DNA of 64,000 bases, taken from positions 3,038,001-3,102,000 of the forward strand of contig NZ_OZ245757.1 of NCBI RefSeq assembly GCF_965227505.1, in the 5' to 3' direction. Below are positions 1 through 11,734 of the stretch, one piece after another; positions within the stretch are counted from its first letter, which is position 1, and each line of letters starts with the position of its first letter. The translations under genes were made by a program, and so were the position numbers. The notes below the pieces were generated by a model that was not told the DNA's origin, ran no database searches, and saw only the letters and a program-made list of their open reading frames with translations. This DNA is from Pelagibius sp965227505 (GTDB lineage Bacteria; Pseudomonadota; Alphaproteobacteria; Kiloniellales; Kiloniellaceae).

Positions 1-1293
1 CCGGTAGAAGCGCTCCGTGAGGCGCGGGATGTGCTCGCGCTCGATGCCTTCGCCTTCGTTGAAAACCGAGATTTTCACGCCCGCGCGGCCCAGGCGGCGC
101 TCCCCCGCCCCGCCCTTCGACAGCCGCCTGGCGGTCACCCGGACCACGGTGTTCTCGTAGCCGTACTTCAGCGCGTTATCGAGCAGGTTCTGGATCACCT
201 GGGTGAGTTCGTCGTGGACGCCCACCACCGGCGGCAGGGGCTCGCAGGCCAGATCGATGCGCATGCCATAGCGCGCCGCTTCCAGCTCCAGCGTCGAGCT
301 GACGGAACGCAGGATCTCCGCGACGTCGCACTCGCTGTCCGGCGGCGTGTGCTCCTGCAGCTCGATACGTGAAAGGGAGAGCAGGTCGTCCACCAGACGC
401 GACATGCGGTGCGCCTGCTCTTCCATGATCTTCAGGAAGCGGATCTGTGCCTCCTGGTCCTCCAACGCCGGTCCGCGCAGAGTCTCGATGAAGCCGATCA
501 GGCTGCTGAGCGGCGTGCGCAGTTCGTGGCTGACGTTGGCGACGAAGTCGGCGCGCATGCGCTCGGTCTGCTTGACGCCGGTCAGATCGTAGAGGGCGAT
601 CATCAGCCGCGCCTGCTGCGGTGCCGCCGCCGGCAGGCGCAGCACCCGCGCCGCAATGCTGCGCTCGACCTTGCCGGGGATGGAAAACTCCACCGCTTCC
701 TGTTCGCCGCCCTGCAGCACCGCGTCGACCGCGGCCAGCAGGTCCGGGTTGCGCAGCCCGAGGGCCAGGTCGCGGCCGGCGAGATCCTGTCCCAGCAGGG
801 CCTCGGCGGCCGGGTTCAGGCGCAGCACCCGGCGGTTCTCCGCCACCAGGATCAGGGGGTCGGGCAGGCCCGCCAGCACCGCGGCGTTCATCGCCATGGT
901 GTCCTGCAGGTCGTTGCGCCTTGCCCGCTGCTCACGCGCCGTCTCGGCGATGGCATCCACCAGCCCCGGCGACAGCAGGTCGCCGCCCGAGGGCGCCGGC
1001 GGCAGCGGGCTGTCGTCGCCTGCATCCCGCAGCCGGCCGAGGTAGCGCGTCAGGGTGCGCACGCGGCGAAGGTGCTGGTTCAGCATCACCGCCATCAGCG
1101 CGAGGATGGCGGCGCCCCCGACCACGGCGGCGGTCATGGTCAGCTGCCCGCCCAGGACGAAAGCCCCCAGGATCAGCGCCACCGGCACGCAGAGCACCGC
1201 CGCGGCCAGCAGCAGCCGCCCATAGAACGGCGGCGGCGCGCCGGCCTCTGGCGGGGTGGCCTTCGCCGGACGGTCTGAGGGCTCGTCGATCAT
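1..1293 (-). CDS. phoR: PhoR-type phosphate-regulon sensor histidine kinase, 3' end cut by window edge
   Basis: Open frame on the minus strand from an ATG at 1293 running off the window start (431 codons seen). Two adjacent hydrophobic segments (about residues 27-47 and 50-70) anchor it in the inner membrane. A PAS-like region with an LILVAENRRVLRLNPAA stretch follows. Then come the HisKA H-box (NVSHELRTPLSSL, phospho-acceptor His near residue 256), the N-box (QVIQNLLDNALKYG), and part of the ATP lid ending in LTERFYR. This architecture, with two close TM helices and PAS before HisKA, is that of PhoR, which phosphorylates PhoB under phosphate limitation. The catalytic domain end lies outside the window and no phoB is visible, so the PhoR name rests on family features. 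A 16-bp tandem repeat lies just upstream of its start. Confidence 0.85.
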   Translation of the reverse strand, partial: MIDEPSDRPAKATPPEAGAPPPFYGRLLLAAAVLCVPVALILGAFVLGGQLTMTAAVVGGAAILALMAVMLNQHLRRVRTLTRYLGRLRDAGDDSPLPPAPSGGDLLSPGLVDAIAETAREQRARRNDLQDTMAMNAAVLAGLPDPLILVAENRRVLRLNPAAEALLGQDLAGRDLALGLRNPDLLAAVDAVLQGGEQEAVEFSIPGKVERSIAARVLRLPAAAPQQARLMIALYDLTGVKQTERMRADFVANVSHELRTPLSSLIGFIETLRGPALEDQEAQIRFLKIMEEQAHRMSRLVDDLLSLSRIELQEHTPPDSECDVAEILRSVSSTLELEAARYGMRIDLACEPLPPVVGVHDELTQVIQNLLDNALKYGYENTVVRVTARRLSKGGAGERRLGRAGVKISVFNEGEGIEREHIPRLTERFYR

Positions 1294-1388
1294 GGAGGGT
1301 TTGTGGGGTTCAATCGCGCTGAGGTCAACGTGGATATTAGCATGTGCGCGTGCGCGCGGTCGTGAAGCTTTTGCAGTGGCCAGACCTT

Positions 1389-1495
1389 CCCGGGGCCCGA
1401 CCATCCCGGGGCCCGACCATCCCGGGGCCCGACCATCCCGGGGCCCGACCATCCCGGGGCCCGACCATCGCGGGGCCCGACCATCCCGAGGACCG
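1389..1495. repeat. 16-bp GC-rich tandem repeat array (6 full units plus a partial)
   Basis: Unit CCCGGGGCCCGACCAT repeats head to tail from 1389 to 1484. Five copies are identical and the sixth has one change (CGC for CCC); a decayed partial unit follows. The unit contains the palindromes GGGCCC and CCCGGG. It lies between the divergently placed phoR start (1293) and the end of the small membrane gene (1525). Because 16 is not a multiple of 3, the ORFs crossing it are artefacts. There are no spacers, so it is not a CRISPR array. Confidence 0.95.
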
Positions 1496-1524
1496 CGTCC
1501 CTGTGTCCACGCCCGCCGCGGGCT

Positions 1525-1914
1525 TCAGACCTGCCGCGCGAGATAGCGGTCGACGAGCAGCGCGGTCAGACCGCCGAGCAGGCCGTAGGACAGCAGCTCC
1601 GGCCAGATCAGCCAGGCGTTCCCGGTGTTGTGCCAGAGCCCCAACGCAACGAAGACCAAGATCCCTGCAACCATGACGCGGAAGGCGGTCAGTCCCCAAC
1701 GCCGGCGGGCGAGAACGCCGATGGCGCTGAAAAGGGCCGCGATCCCCGTGATCCCGGAGATTGCGGTGAGTGCGAAGCCGTCTGCCGGCGGCGGAGGGTC
1801 GCCCGCCGGCAGGGTCGGCACAGCCGTCAGGCCCAGCACGGCGGTGAGGCCCAGATAAAGGGCGATCGCGATCAGTCCGAGGCTGATGACGATGTTGCCG
1901 AAGCGCGGAGCCAT
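1525..1914 (-). CDS. small integral membrane protein of unknown function
   Basis: 129 residues with about four hydrophobic segments: near residues 8-32, 48-68, 76-96 and 100-122. The last is followed by a short basic end (DRYLARQV). The loop between the first two helices is Pro/Asp rich (PAGDPPPPAD). No catalytic motif is visible and I do not recognise the family. It may be in the same transcription direction as the phosphate-sensor kinase downstream, but a tandem repeat separates them. Coding status is supported by the regular hydrophobic pattern and the absence of a better frame; function unknown. Confidence 0.6.
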   Translation of the reverse strand: MAPRFGNIVISLGLIAIALYLGLTAVLGLTAVPTLPAGDPPPPADGFALTAISGITGIAALFSAIGVLARRRWGLTAFRVMVAGILVFVALGLWHNTGNAWLIWPELLSYGLLGGLTALLVDRYLARQV

Positions 1915-2089
1915 CCTCTTTTCCCGGTCGCTGTGCCAGCTCAGTCCGGCGGCCAGACTTCAGAAGCTTTCCTTGCGGAGGCCTTCTCAGCCGCTCCGCC
2001 GTTGCGGCGCATTCGTGCCCGCCTCAAGCGCGGCACCCGATGCTGATCAGTCGGCGCCGCGGCAGCAGAGGTTCACCCGGATGCCCTGT

Positions 2090-4363
<2,274 letters not shown>

Positions 4364-4531
4364 CTTGTCCTCCCCTTGGGCACATATCCCTGGCGCTTCA
4401 CCCGGGCCGTTGTTGTGGCTGCCGGCGCCTGCGTTACGGTCTCGCCCACAACGCCGGGGTACCCTGGGGCGGAGCGGTGGACCGCCCGCTTTCCCTCGGC
4501 ACAATTGGCTTAGGGCCTTGTTTTTCCGGAA

Positions 4532-4560
4532 ATCTTAGAGAGACGGCATGCAAGCGTCAA
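4532..4560 (-). promoter_or_regulatory. sigma-70-type promoter for maeB
   Basis: Read on the minus strand, TTGACG (4560-4555) is followed after 17 bp by TAAGAT (4537-4532). This gives a -35/-10 pair at ideal spacing. The predicted start point is near 4525, leaving an untranslated leader of about 160 nt before maeB. Only sequence match, no expression data. Confidence 0.6.
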
Positions 4561-4627
4561 AGATCATGACAAAAGGTCGGGGGCAAAGCGCCGGGGACAA
4601 AGGACCGCTTGCGCTGCGGCCTGTCCT

Positions 4628-5143
4628 TTAGTGGGCCCGGACATGGCGGTGGACATCGGCGCCCCCGGCCTTGCTGAGGATTTCCTCGGCCTTGTCCGCC
4701 GCCGCCGGATCTGTGACCCGCACCCACAGCAGGATCGCACCGGCCTCCAGGGCGCGTGCGAAAGCCTCGGTATGGGGTGTGGCGCGGAGCTTTTCCAGCA
4801 GCTCCACCACGGCGGCGACACTGATGCCGGCAGCCAGCGCACCGGCCACCGCCGCGCCCACCGGGCCGGTTGCTATGGCGATCAGGCCGGCGGCGGTCAG
4901 CGGGCCGACGTAGTTGATCTCGCCCACGAGGCCGGCGAGGGATTCCTGCCAGGCCTCCCCGGGCGAGCCGCTGGCGCTGAGCGATTCGTGGGTGTCGAGG
5001 ACGGAAAGATCGTCACGGGCAAAGCCCGCCGCGAGCAGCGCCTCGACCGCCTCTGTGAATTCGACGCGCTGGGAAAAGCGACCGACCACTTCGACGGGCT
5101 GGCCGGCGGCAAAGACGTCGCTGTCTGCACTCTGGTCCTGCAT
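4628..5143 (-). CDS. small stress-protein-like protein with glycine/alanine-rich central segment
   Basis: 171 residues from the ATG at 5143, preceded by GGGAG. The N-terminal part (FTEAVEALLAAGFARDDLSV) and C-terminal part (AILLWVRVTDPAAADKAEEI) flank a hydrophobic Gly/Ala-rich middle (about residues 76-112). This layout is seen in general-stress proteins of the YflT / DUF1269-like type, where a ferredoxin-like fold is split by a hydrophobic hairpin. That assignment is an inference from pattern, not from a clear signature. It is co-directional with maeB but separated by 264 bp and maeB's own promoter; divergent from mutS. Confidence 0.6.
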   Translation of the reverse strand: MQDQSADSDVFAAGQPVEVVGRFSQRVEFTEAVEALLAAGFARDDLSVLDTHESLSASGSPGEAWQESLAGLVGEINYVGPLTAAGLIAIATGPVGAAVAGALAAGISVAAVVELLEKLRATPHTEAFARALEAGAILLWVRVTDPAAADKAEEILSKAGGADVHRHVRAH

Positions 5144-5288
5144 TCCGTTCTCCCTTTTTCCTATTCTGACCGCTGTGGCGCGGCTTGCCCAGACCCGTGG
5201 TTCATGCGCTGCCGCGCTCCATCGCCCGGCTTGCCCCCGGTGCCGTCGCCTGTGATAACCTGCGCCCCCACACGCGCCCCTTGGATCG

Positions 5289-8060
5289 ATGACCGCAAAA
5301 CCCGCCCCCGCAGCCCAGCCGGACCAGACTCCGGGAACCGGCGCCGCCCAGACAGCAAAGGCGGCGCGGCCCGTCAAGCCGGCCGGCGTAACGCCCATGA
5401 TGACCCAGTACCTGGAGATCAAGGCCGAGCATCCGGGCGTCCTGCTGTTCTATCGCATGGGGGACTTCTACGAACTGTTTTTCGAGGACGCGCAACAGGC
5501 CTCCGCCGCCCTGGACATCGCGCTGACCAAGCGCGGCCAGCACCAGGGCGCGGACATCCCCATGTGCGGCGTGCCCGTGCATTCCGCGGACGGCTATCTT
5601 GCGCGCCTGATCCGCAAGGGCTTCAAGGTCGCGGTCTGCGAGCAGACCGAGGACCCGGCGGAGGCCAAGAAGCGCGGCAGCAAGTCGGTGGTGCGCCGGG
5701 CGGTGGTGCGCATCGTCACGCCCGGCACCCTGACCGAGGACGCCCTGCTGGACGCGCGGGCCCACAACTACCTGGCCGCGCTGGCGAGCGCCGGCGGCGC
5801 TCTGGCCCTCGCCTGGCTCGACATCTCGACCGGCGACTTCCAGACCCAGGCGCTCGCCGCCGGGGATCTGGCCGCCGGGAATCTGGGCGCAGCGCTGGCG
5901 CGCCTCGATCCCGGCGAGATCATCCTGCCGGAAAGCCTGCTGGCCCAGCCCGCGGTCGCCGAGGCCCTGGCCGACCTGCGCGAGCGGCTGAGCCCGCTGC
6001 CGGCGCCCCGCTTCGACAGCGGCAACGCCCGCCGCCGCCTGGAGGAGGTGTTTCAGGTCAGGGCCCTGGAGGCTTTCGGCGCCTTCGGCCGTGCTGAACT
6101 GGCCGCCGCAGGCGCGCTGATCGATTATCTGGCGCTCACCCAGAAAGGGAAGATGCCCCGCCTGCAGCCACCGCGGCAGCTGGCCGGGGGCGCGGTGATG
6201 GAGATCGACGCCGCCACGCGGCGCAACCTGGAACTGACCGAAGCCCTCTCCGGCGGCCGCGACGGCACCCTGCTCGCCACCATCGACCGCAGCGTCACCG
6301 GCGCCGGGGCCCGGCTGCTGGCGACCCGGCTCGCCGCGCCGCTGACCGACCCCCCGGCCATCGCCGCGCGCCACGACCAGCTGGCCTGGCTCATCGAGGA
6401 CGGCGGACTGCGCGCCGACCTGCGCGCGGCGCTGCGGCGCTGTCCGGATATCGAGCGGGCCCTTTCCCGCCTCAGTCTCGGGCGCGGCGGGCCGCGCGAC
6501 CTGGCGGCGGTGCGCGGCGCGCTCGCGGTGGCGGGGGATCTGGCGCGGCTCATCGTCGCGCGCGCCGGTCTTGCGCCGCCGAGCCTGGACGCAGGCGATC
6601 TGGAAAGCCTCGGCGGTCATGCGGACCTCGTCGCAATCCTGGACGCGGCTCTGGCGGCGGAACCGCCGTTTCTGGCCCGCGATGGCGGCTGCATCGCCGC
6701 CGGCTACGAGGCAGCCTTGGATGAGCTGCGCAGCCTGCGCGACGACAGCCGCAAGCTGATGGCCGGGCTGCAGAGCCGCTATGCCGAGGAGGCCGGCGTG
6801 CCCAGCCTCAAGGTCAAGCACAACAACGTGCTCGGCTACTTCATCGAGGTGACGCCGACCCATGCCGGCAAGATCAAAACCGGCGCCGAAGGGCCCTTCA
6901 TCCACCGCCAGACCCTGGCCTCGGCGATGCGCTTCACCACGGTGGAGCTGTCGGAGCTGGAGCAGAAGATCGCCTCGGCGGCGGAGCGCGCCCTGGCACT
7001 GGAACTGGAGATCTTTCAGCGCCTGGTGGCAGAGGTGCTGGGCCAGGCCGAGGCCGTCGCGCACAGCGCCCGGGTGCTGGCGGCCCTGGACGTTGCCGCC
7101 GGCCTGGCCGAGCTGGCGGTCGAACAGCGCTGGTGCCGCCCGCGCATCGATGACAGCGCCGCCTTCGATATCCGCGAAGGGCGCCACCCGGTGGTGGAAG
7201 CCGCGCTGGCGCGCGCGCAGGAAGGCGGCTTCGTCGCCAACGACTGCCGCCTGGAGGACGACCCCGATCCCGACTCAGGTGTCGGCCGCATCTGGCTGAT
7301 CACCGGCCCCAACATGGCGGGCAAGAGCACCTTCCTGCGCCAGAACGCGCTGATTGCCGTGCTCGCCCAGATGGGCAGCTACGTGCCCGCGGCCTCTGCT
7401 CATATCGGGCTGGTCGACCGGCTGTTCAGCCGCGTCGGCGCCGCCGACGATCTGGCCCGGGGCCGTTCGACCTTCATGGTCGAGATGGTGGAGACCGCCG
7501 CCATCCTCAACCAGGCGGGGCCGCGTGCGCTGGTGATCCTGGACGAGATCGGCCGCGGCACGGCCACCTTCGACGGGCTCTCCATCGCCTGGGCCTGCAT
7601 CGAACACCTGGATCAGGTGAACCGCTGCCGTGCCCTCTTCGCCACCCACTACCACGAGCTGACGGCCCTAGCCGCCAAGCTGGACTCTCTGTCCTGCCAT
7701 GCCATGCGGGTGAAGGAGTGGCAGGACGACGTGGTCTTCCTGCACGAGGTTGTGGCCGGTGCCGCCGACCGTTCCTACGGCATCCACGTCGCCAAGCTGG
7801 CCGGCCTGCCCAAGGCGGCGATCGACCGCGCCGAGGCGGTGTTGGCGACCCTGGAACAGGGCGAGCAGGCCGGCGCCCTCTCGCGCCTGGCTGACGATCT
7901 GCCGCTCTTCGCGGCCACGCTGAGCCAGCCCGCAGCTTCGTCCGGGCCCTCCCCCGTCGACGCGACGCTTTCGGAGGTCGAGCCGGATGGTCTCAGCCCG
8001 CGCGAGGCGCTGGAGCTGATCTACCGACTGAAGGAGCTGTCGGAGAAAAGCGAGTCCTAG
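5289..8060 (+). CDS. mutS: DNA mismatch repair protein MutS
   Basis: 923 residues. MutS binds mismatches and short loops and recruits MutL. The mismatch-recognition Phe-X-Glu lies in MGDFYELFFED (residues 60-62). Connector and lever domains follow. The ATPase has Walker A GPNMAGKSTFL near residue 672, then the signature region (ADDLARGRSTFMVEM) and Walker B (ALVILDEIGRGT). The helix-turn-helix end near DRSYGIHVAKLAGLP completes the family layout. A low-complexity Ala/Pro/Thr N-terminal stretch of about 35 residues precedes the conserved MMTQYLEIK, so a start at the inner Met pair (5397) is possible. The stop overlaps the convergent lipoprotein gene by 4 bp. Confidence 0.98.
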   Translation: MTAKPAPAAQPDQTPGTGAAQTAKAARPVKPAGVTPMMTQYLEIKAEHPGVLLFYRMGDFYELFFEDAQQASAALDIALTKRGQHQGADIPMCGVPVHSADGYLARLIRKGFKVAVCEQTEDPAEAKKRGSKSVVRRAVVRIVTPGTLTEDALLDARAHNYLAALASAGGALALAWLDISTGDFQTQALAAGDLAAGNLGAALARLDPGEIILPESLLAQPAVAEALADLRERLSPLPAPRFDSGNARRRLEEVFQVRALEAFGAFGRAELAAAGALIDYLALTQKGKMPRLQPPRQLAGGAVMEIDAATRRNLELTEALSGGRDGTLLATIDRSVTGAGARLLATRLAAPLTDPPAIAARHDQLAWLIEDGGLRADLRAALRRCPDIERALSRLSLGRGGPRDLAAVRGALAVAGDLARLIVARAGLAPPSLDAGDLESLGGHADLVAILDAALAAEPPFLARDGGCIAAGYEAALDELRSLRDDSRKLMAGLQSRYAEEAGVPSLKVKHNNVLGYFIEVTPTHAGKIKTGAEGPFIHRQTLASAMRFTTVELSELEQKIASAAERALALELEIFQRLVAEVLGQAEAVAHSARVLAALDVAAGLAELAVEQRWCRPRIDDSAAFDIREGRHPVVEAALARAQEGGFVANDCRLEDDPDPDSGVGRIWLITGPNMAGKSTFLRQNALIAVLAQMGSYVPAASAHIGLVDRLFSRVGAADDLARGRSTFMVEMVETAAILNQAGPRALVILDEIGRGTATFDGLSIAWACIEHLDQVNRCRALFATHYHELTALAAKLDSLSCHAMRVKEWQDDVVFLHEVVAGAADRSYGIHVAKLAGLPKAAIDRAEAVLATLEQGEQAGALSRLADDLPLFAATLSQPAASSGPSPVDATLSEVEPDGLSPREALELIYRLKELSEKSES

Positions 8061-8554
8061 AGCGGCGGCGCCGCCAGGGTCAGCAGGCCGTCGCTGCCTG
8101 CCACATCGCGGTAGCGCACCTCGATGCGCCAGTCGCGCCAGTCGCTGCGGTAGCGCTCCGGTTCGGCAACCGGGATCTCGGCGGTCAGGTACTGGCTGCG
8201 CCGCTCCTCGCGGCTGCCGCGGAAGATGTAGCCGAGGGAGATGAAGGGTTTCACGCCGCTGGAGGAGCCGCCGGTGGCGCCCACCCCGATGCCGGGGCCG
8301 GAGGCGCCGCCGCTGCCGGTCTGGCGGGTGACGACCTCGCGGTCGCGGGCCGGTGTCTCCCGGCCCTGGGGATCGACCAGCACCAGGGCCAGGATTTCGC
8401 GCCCCGGCGGAATGTCATCGACCCTGAGCTTCAGGCTCTCCGCCTCGGCTGTCGCGCTGGCGCGCATCAGCGGCGGATCGGCCTGGCTTGCGCAGGCGCC
8501 GAGGATTGCGAGTACACAGACGGTCTTTAGGACCGTACCAAGGATTCGTGCCAT
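8057..8554 (-). CDS. putative small lipoprotein of unknown function
   Basis: 165 residues beginning with a basic-hydrophobic signal sequence and lipobox LGAC (Cys about residue 21), which predicts lipidation and membrane anchoring. The mature part is hydrophilic, with a glycine-rich stretch (GSGGASGPGIGVGATGGSS) in the middle and an Arg/Tyr-rich C-terminal third. No catalytic motif is recognised. It is convergent with mutS (4-bp overlap at the stops) and divergent from glnD, with a short repeat array in the shared upstream region. Confidence 0.65.
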   Translation of the reverse strand: MARILGTVLKTVCVLAILGACASQADPPLMRASATAEAESLKLRVDDIPPGREILALVLVDPQGRETPARDREVVTRQTGSGGASGPGIGVGATGGSSSGVKPFISLGYIFRGSREERRSQYLTAEIPVAEPERYRSDWRDWRIEVRYRDVAGSDGLLTLAAPPL

Positions 8555-8566
8555 ACTCTCGCTCTT

Positions 8567-8630
8567 GGCCCCCGGTTTTCACGGACCCCCGGTTTCATGG
8601 CCCCCGGGTTTCATGGCCCCCGGGAGATTG
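8567..8630. repeat. 16-bp degenerate tandem repeat upstream of glnD
   Basis: Units at 8567-8582, 8583-8598, 8599-8614 and a decayed fourth share the pattern GG(C/A)CCCCCGG(G)TTTCAT. Period is 16 bp, the same as the array at 1389-1484, and both contain an ATGG next to CCCCGG. It lies between the lipoprotein start and the glnD start. Confidence 0.85.
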
Positions 8631-8679
8631 GGCCGGGGGACTGGACAGGGCCGCCGCAAAGGGCGATGTGAAGGATAGC

Positions 8680-11652
8680 ATGCCTGCAAGCCTTGACATA
8701 ACCGTGCCCGGAAGGGCCGCAAAACCGGGCAAGACACCGCAGAAGGCTCCGGATTCCGGCCCTGAAGAGGGTGGCTTCGAGGACGACCTGCGGGTCGAGA
8801 ACCGCCGCGCCATCGTCTCCCGGCGCAGCCTGCTCGCGGCGATAGACGAGCTGGCGGAGCGGCAGGCCCCGGGGCCGGCGCTGCGTGCCGCGGTGCTCGA
8901 CCTTCTGAAACAGGCGCTGAAGGACGGCCGGGCGGAGGTGCGCCGGCGGCTGGAGGCCGGCGCCTCCGGCACGGCGACGGTGCGCGCCGAGTCCTATCTG
9001 GTCGACCAGGTCCTGCGCGTGATCTACGACCACGTCGGCCAGCGGCTCTACCCCCTGGCCAACCCCTCGACCGGCGAGCGGCTCTGCCTGGTTGCCCTCG
9101 GCGGCTACGGCCGTGGCGAACTTGCACCGCATTCCGACATCGATCTGCTCTTCCTGCTGCCCTACAAGCTGACTCCGCGCAGCGAGCAGGTGGTGGAGGA
9201 GATGCTCTACTTCCTCTGGGATCTCGGCTTCAAGGTCGGCCATGCGACCCGCTCCGTGCGCGAGTGTTTGCGTCTCGCCAAGACCGACATCACCATCTGC
9301 ACCGCGCTGTTGGAGGCGCGCTGGCTGTGGGGCGATCAGGACCTGTTCCGCGAACTGCGCAAGCGCTTCGCGAAGGAGGTGCAGGCCGGCGGCGGGGCCA
9401 AGTTCATCGAAGCCAAGCTGAAGGAACGCTCCAGCCGCCATCGGCGCTTCGGCGGCTCACGCTATACGCTGGAGCCCAACATCAAGGAAGGCAAAGGCGG
9501 CCTGCGCGATCTGCACACGCTGTTCTGGATCGCCAAGTATCTCTACAACGTCGACGACATCGCCAAGCTGGTCGAGCGCAAGGTCTTTACAGCGGCCGAG
9601 GTGCGGCGCTTCGAAAAGGCGCAGAACTATCTCTGGACGCTGCGCTGCTACATGCACTACAGCTCCGGCCGTGCCGAGGAGCGCCTGACCTTCGACATGC
9701 AAAAGCAGCTGGCGCCGCTGATGGGCTTCACCGCCCATGCCGGGCTGATGGATGTCGAGCGCTTCATGAAGCGCTACTTTCTGGTCGCCAAGGAGGTGGG
9801 CGACCTGACGCGCATCTTCTGCTCGGCGATCGAGGCCGAGCACGACCGGCGTTCGCGCTTCCGCCTGCCGAGCCTGCGCCGCCGCCGCAAGGTCGAAGGC
9901 TTCGCGCTGGAGGGCGACCGCCTGACTGTCGCTTCCGCCGAGGTCTTCGCCGAGGACCCGGTGGAGATGCTGCGCATCTTCCGGGTCGCCCAGAAGCACG
10001 ACCTCGACATCCACCCCGACGCGCTGCGCTTGATCACGCGCAACCTGAAGCGCGTGAACAAGACCCTGCACGGCGACGCCCGCGCCAACGAGCTGTTCAT
10101 GGAGATGCTGACCTCGAAGCACGATCCGGAGATCACGCTCCGGCGTCTCAACGAGGCGGGTGTCTTCGGGCGCTTTCTGCCGGACTTCGGGCGCGTCGTC
10201 GCGCAGATGCAGTACAACATGTATCACCACTACACGGTGGACGAGCACACCATCTTCGCCATCGGCGTGCTGCACGCCATCGAAGAGGGCCGGCTCGCCA
10301 CCGAGGCGCCCATCGCCAGCGACGTGGTGCACAAGGTGCTGTCGCGGCGCGTGCTGTTCATGGCGGTGCTGCTGCACGACATCGCCAAGGGCCGCCAGGG
10401 CGATCACTCGGTTCTCGGCGCGAAGGTGGCCGAGAAGGTCTGCCCGCGCTTCGGCTTCAGCGAGGCGGAGACCGAGACCGTGGCCTGGCTGGTGCTGCAC
10501 CACCTTGCGATGAGCGACACCGCCTTCAAGCGCGACATCAACGACCCGAAGACGCTGCAGGACTTCGCCGATCTGGTGCAGTCGCCGGAACGCCTGCGCC
10601 TGCTGCTGGTCCTTACCGTGGCGGACATCCGGGCCGTCGGCCCGGGGGTCTGGACGGCCTGGAAGGCGGCGCTGCTGCGCGACCTCTACTGGGGGACGGA
10701 GGCCCTGCTGTCCGGCGGGCTGGCGGCCGACAGCCGCGACGCAAGGGTCAAGGCGGCCAAGTTCGGCCTGCGCGAGCGGCTGCAGCAGGCCGGCTGGAAC
10801 GCCAAGGACATCACCGCCCATCTGCGCCGCGGCTATCCGGCCTACTGGACCGGGCTGGATGCCGACACCCATCTGCGCCATGCCAACCTGCTGCGCGAGG
10901 CCGACCAGAGCGGCCGGCCGCTGACCATCGACACCCGTATCGACCGCTACCGCGAGGCGACCGAGGTGACGGTCTACACGGCCGATCATCCCGGTCTGTT
11001 CAGCCGCATCGCCGGGGCCATGGCGGTCGCCGGAGCCTCCATCACCGCGGCGCAGATCTTCACCCTGCGCAACGGCATGGCGCTGGACTCCTTCTACGTG
11101 GAAGACGCCACCGGCGGCCCCTTCGACCAGCCGGGCAAGCTGGCGCGGCTCTCCGCGGCGATCGAACAGAGCCTGGCCGGGCGGCTGAAGCCGCTGCAGG
11201 AACTCGAAGCGCAGAAGTCGCCCATCCCCAGCCGCCTGCGGGTCTTCAAGGTTTCGCCCCGGGTGCTGATCGACAACAAGGCGAGCCGCAACCACACCGT
11301 CGTCGAGGTGAACGGACGCGACCGGCCAGGGCTGCTTTACCAGGTGACCCTCGCGCTCACCCGCCTCAACCTGATCATCAAGTCGGCGCGCATCGCCACC
11401 TTCGGCGAGCGGGCGGTCGACGTCTTCTATGTGCAGGATGCGCTCGGCGGCAAGATCGAGAACAAGGTGAAGCTGCGCAACATCGAGAAAAAGCTGATCG
11501 CCGCCCTGCAGGACGGCGACTGCAGCCTCGTCAAGAAGCCGGCCAAGGTCGGAGACGCCAAGGCAAAGGCCAAACCCGCCGCCAAGCCGGCGTCCAGAAC
11601 CGCCAAGATCGCCGCCAAGCCGGTCAAAGCCGGCAAGGAAGCGCGAAAGTAG
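8680..11652 (+). CDS. glnD: bifunctional uridylyltransferase / uridylyl-removing enzyme GlnD
   Basis: 990 residues. GlnD senses glutamine and adds or removes UMP on PII proteins (GlnB/GlnK), controlling nitrogen assimilation. Domains in order: nucleotidyltransferase with GGYGRGELAPHSDIDLLFL near residue 140; GlnD-specific linker; HD hydrolase with AVLLHDIAKGRQGDHS near residue 563; and two ACT domains near residues 763 and 877 (VTVYTADHPGLFSRI and VEVNGRDRPGLLYQV). The final 40 residues are Lys/Ala rich (KAKAKPAAKPAS), an unusual basic tail. The start at 8680 (MPASLDITV) has AAGGA upstream; an earlier in-frame ATG at 8488 would reach back across the repeat array and is unlikely. Confidence 0.96.
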   Translation: MPASLDITVPGRAAKPGKTPQKAPDSGPEEGGFEDDLRVENRRAIVSRRSLLAAIDELAERQAPGPALRAAVLDLLKQALKDGRAEVRRRLEAGASGTATVRAESYLVDQVLRVIYDHVGQRLYPLANPSTGERLCLVALGGYGRGELAPHSDIDLLFLLPYKLTPRSEQVVEEMLYFLWDLGFKVGHATRSVRECLRLAKTDITICTALLEARWLWGDQDLFRELRKRFAKEVQAGGGAKFIEAKLKERSSRHRRFGGSRYTLEPNIKEGKGGLRDLHTLFWIAKYLYNVDDIAKLVERKVFTAAEVRRFEKAQNYLWTLRCYMHYSSGRAEERLTFDMQKQLAPLMGFTAHAGLMDVERFMKRYFLVAKEVGDLTRIFCSAIEAEHDRRSRFRLPSLRRRRKVEGFALEGDRLTVASAEVFAEDPVEMLRIFRVAQKHDLDIHPDALRLITRNLKRVNKTLHGDARANELFMEMLTSKHDPEITLRRLNEAGVFGRFLPDFGRVVAQMQYNMYHHYTVDEHTIFAIGVLHAIEEGRLATEAPIASDVVHKVLSRRVLFMAVLLHDIAKGRQGDHSVLGAKVAEKVCPRFGFSEAETETVAWLVLHHLAMSDTAFKRDINDPKTLQDFADLVQSPERLRLLLVLTVADIRAVGPGVWTAWKAALLRDLYWGTEALLSGGLAADSRDARVKAAKFGLRERLQQAGWNAKDITAHLRRGYPAYWTGLDADTHLRHANLLREADQSGRPLTIDTRIDRYREATEVTVYTADHPGLFSRIAGAMAVAGASITAAQIFTLRNGMALDSFYVEDATGGPFDQPGKLARLSAAIEQSLAGRLKPLQELEAQKSPIPSRLRVFKVSPRVLIDNKASRNHTVVEVNGRDRPGLLYQVTLALTRLNLIIKSARIATFGERAVDVFYVQDALGGKIENKVKLRNIEKKLIAALQDGDCSLVKKPAKVGDAKAKAKPAAKPASRTAKIAAKPVKAGKEARK

Positions 11653-11734
11653 GTCCCGGGTCCGCCCCGGAGGCTCCTGCCGCCGGAACCCGAAGGCTTT
11701 CTATGCCCGCCGCAATTCTCTAGAAGGAGCGGAC

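Noticed and set aside
1389..1495. CRISPR array
   Set aside because: Units are contiguous with no spacers and only 16 bp long; no cas genes in the window.
9264..11723. 819-residue plus-strand frame overlapping glnD
   Set aside because: Frame-shifted shadow of glnD, with low-complexity Arg/Ala/Pro content.
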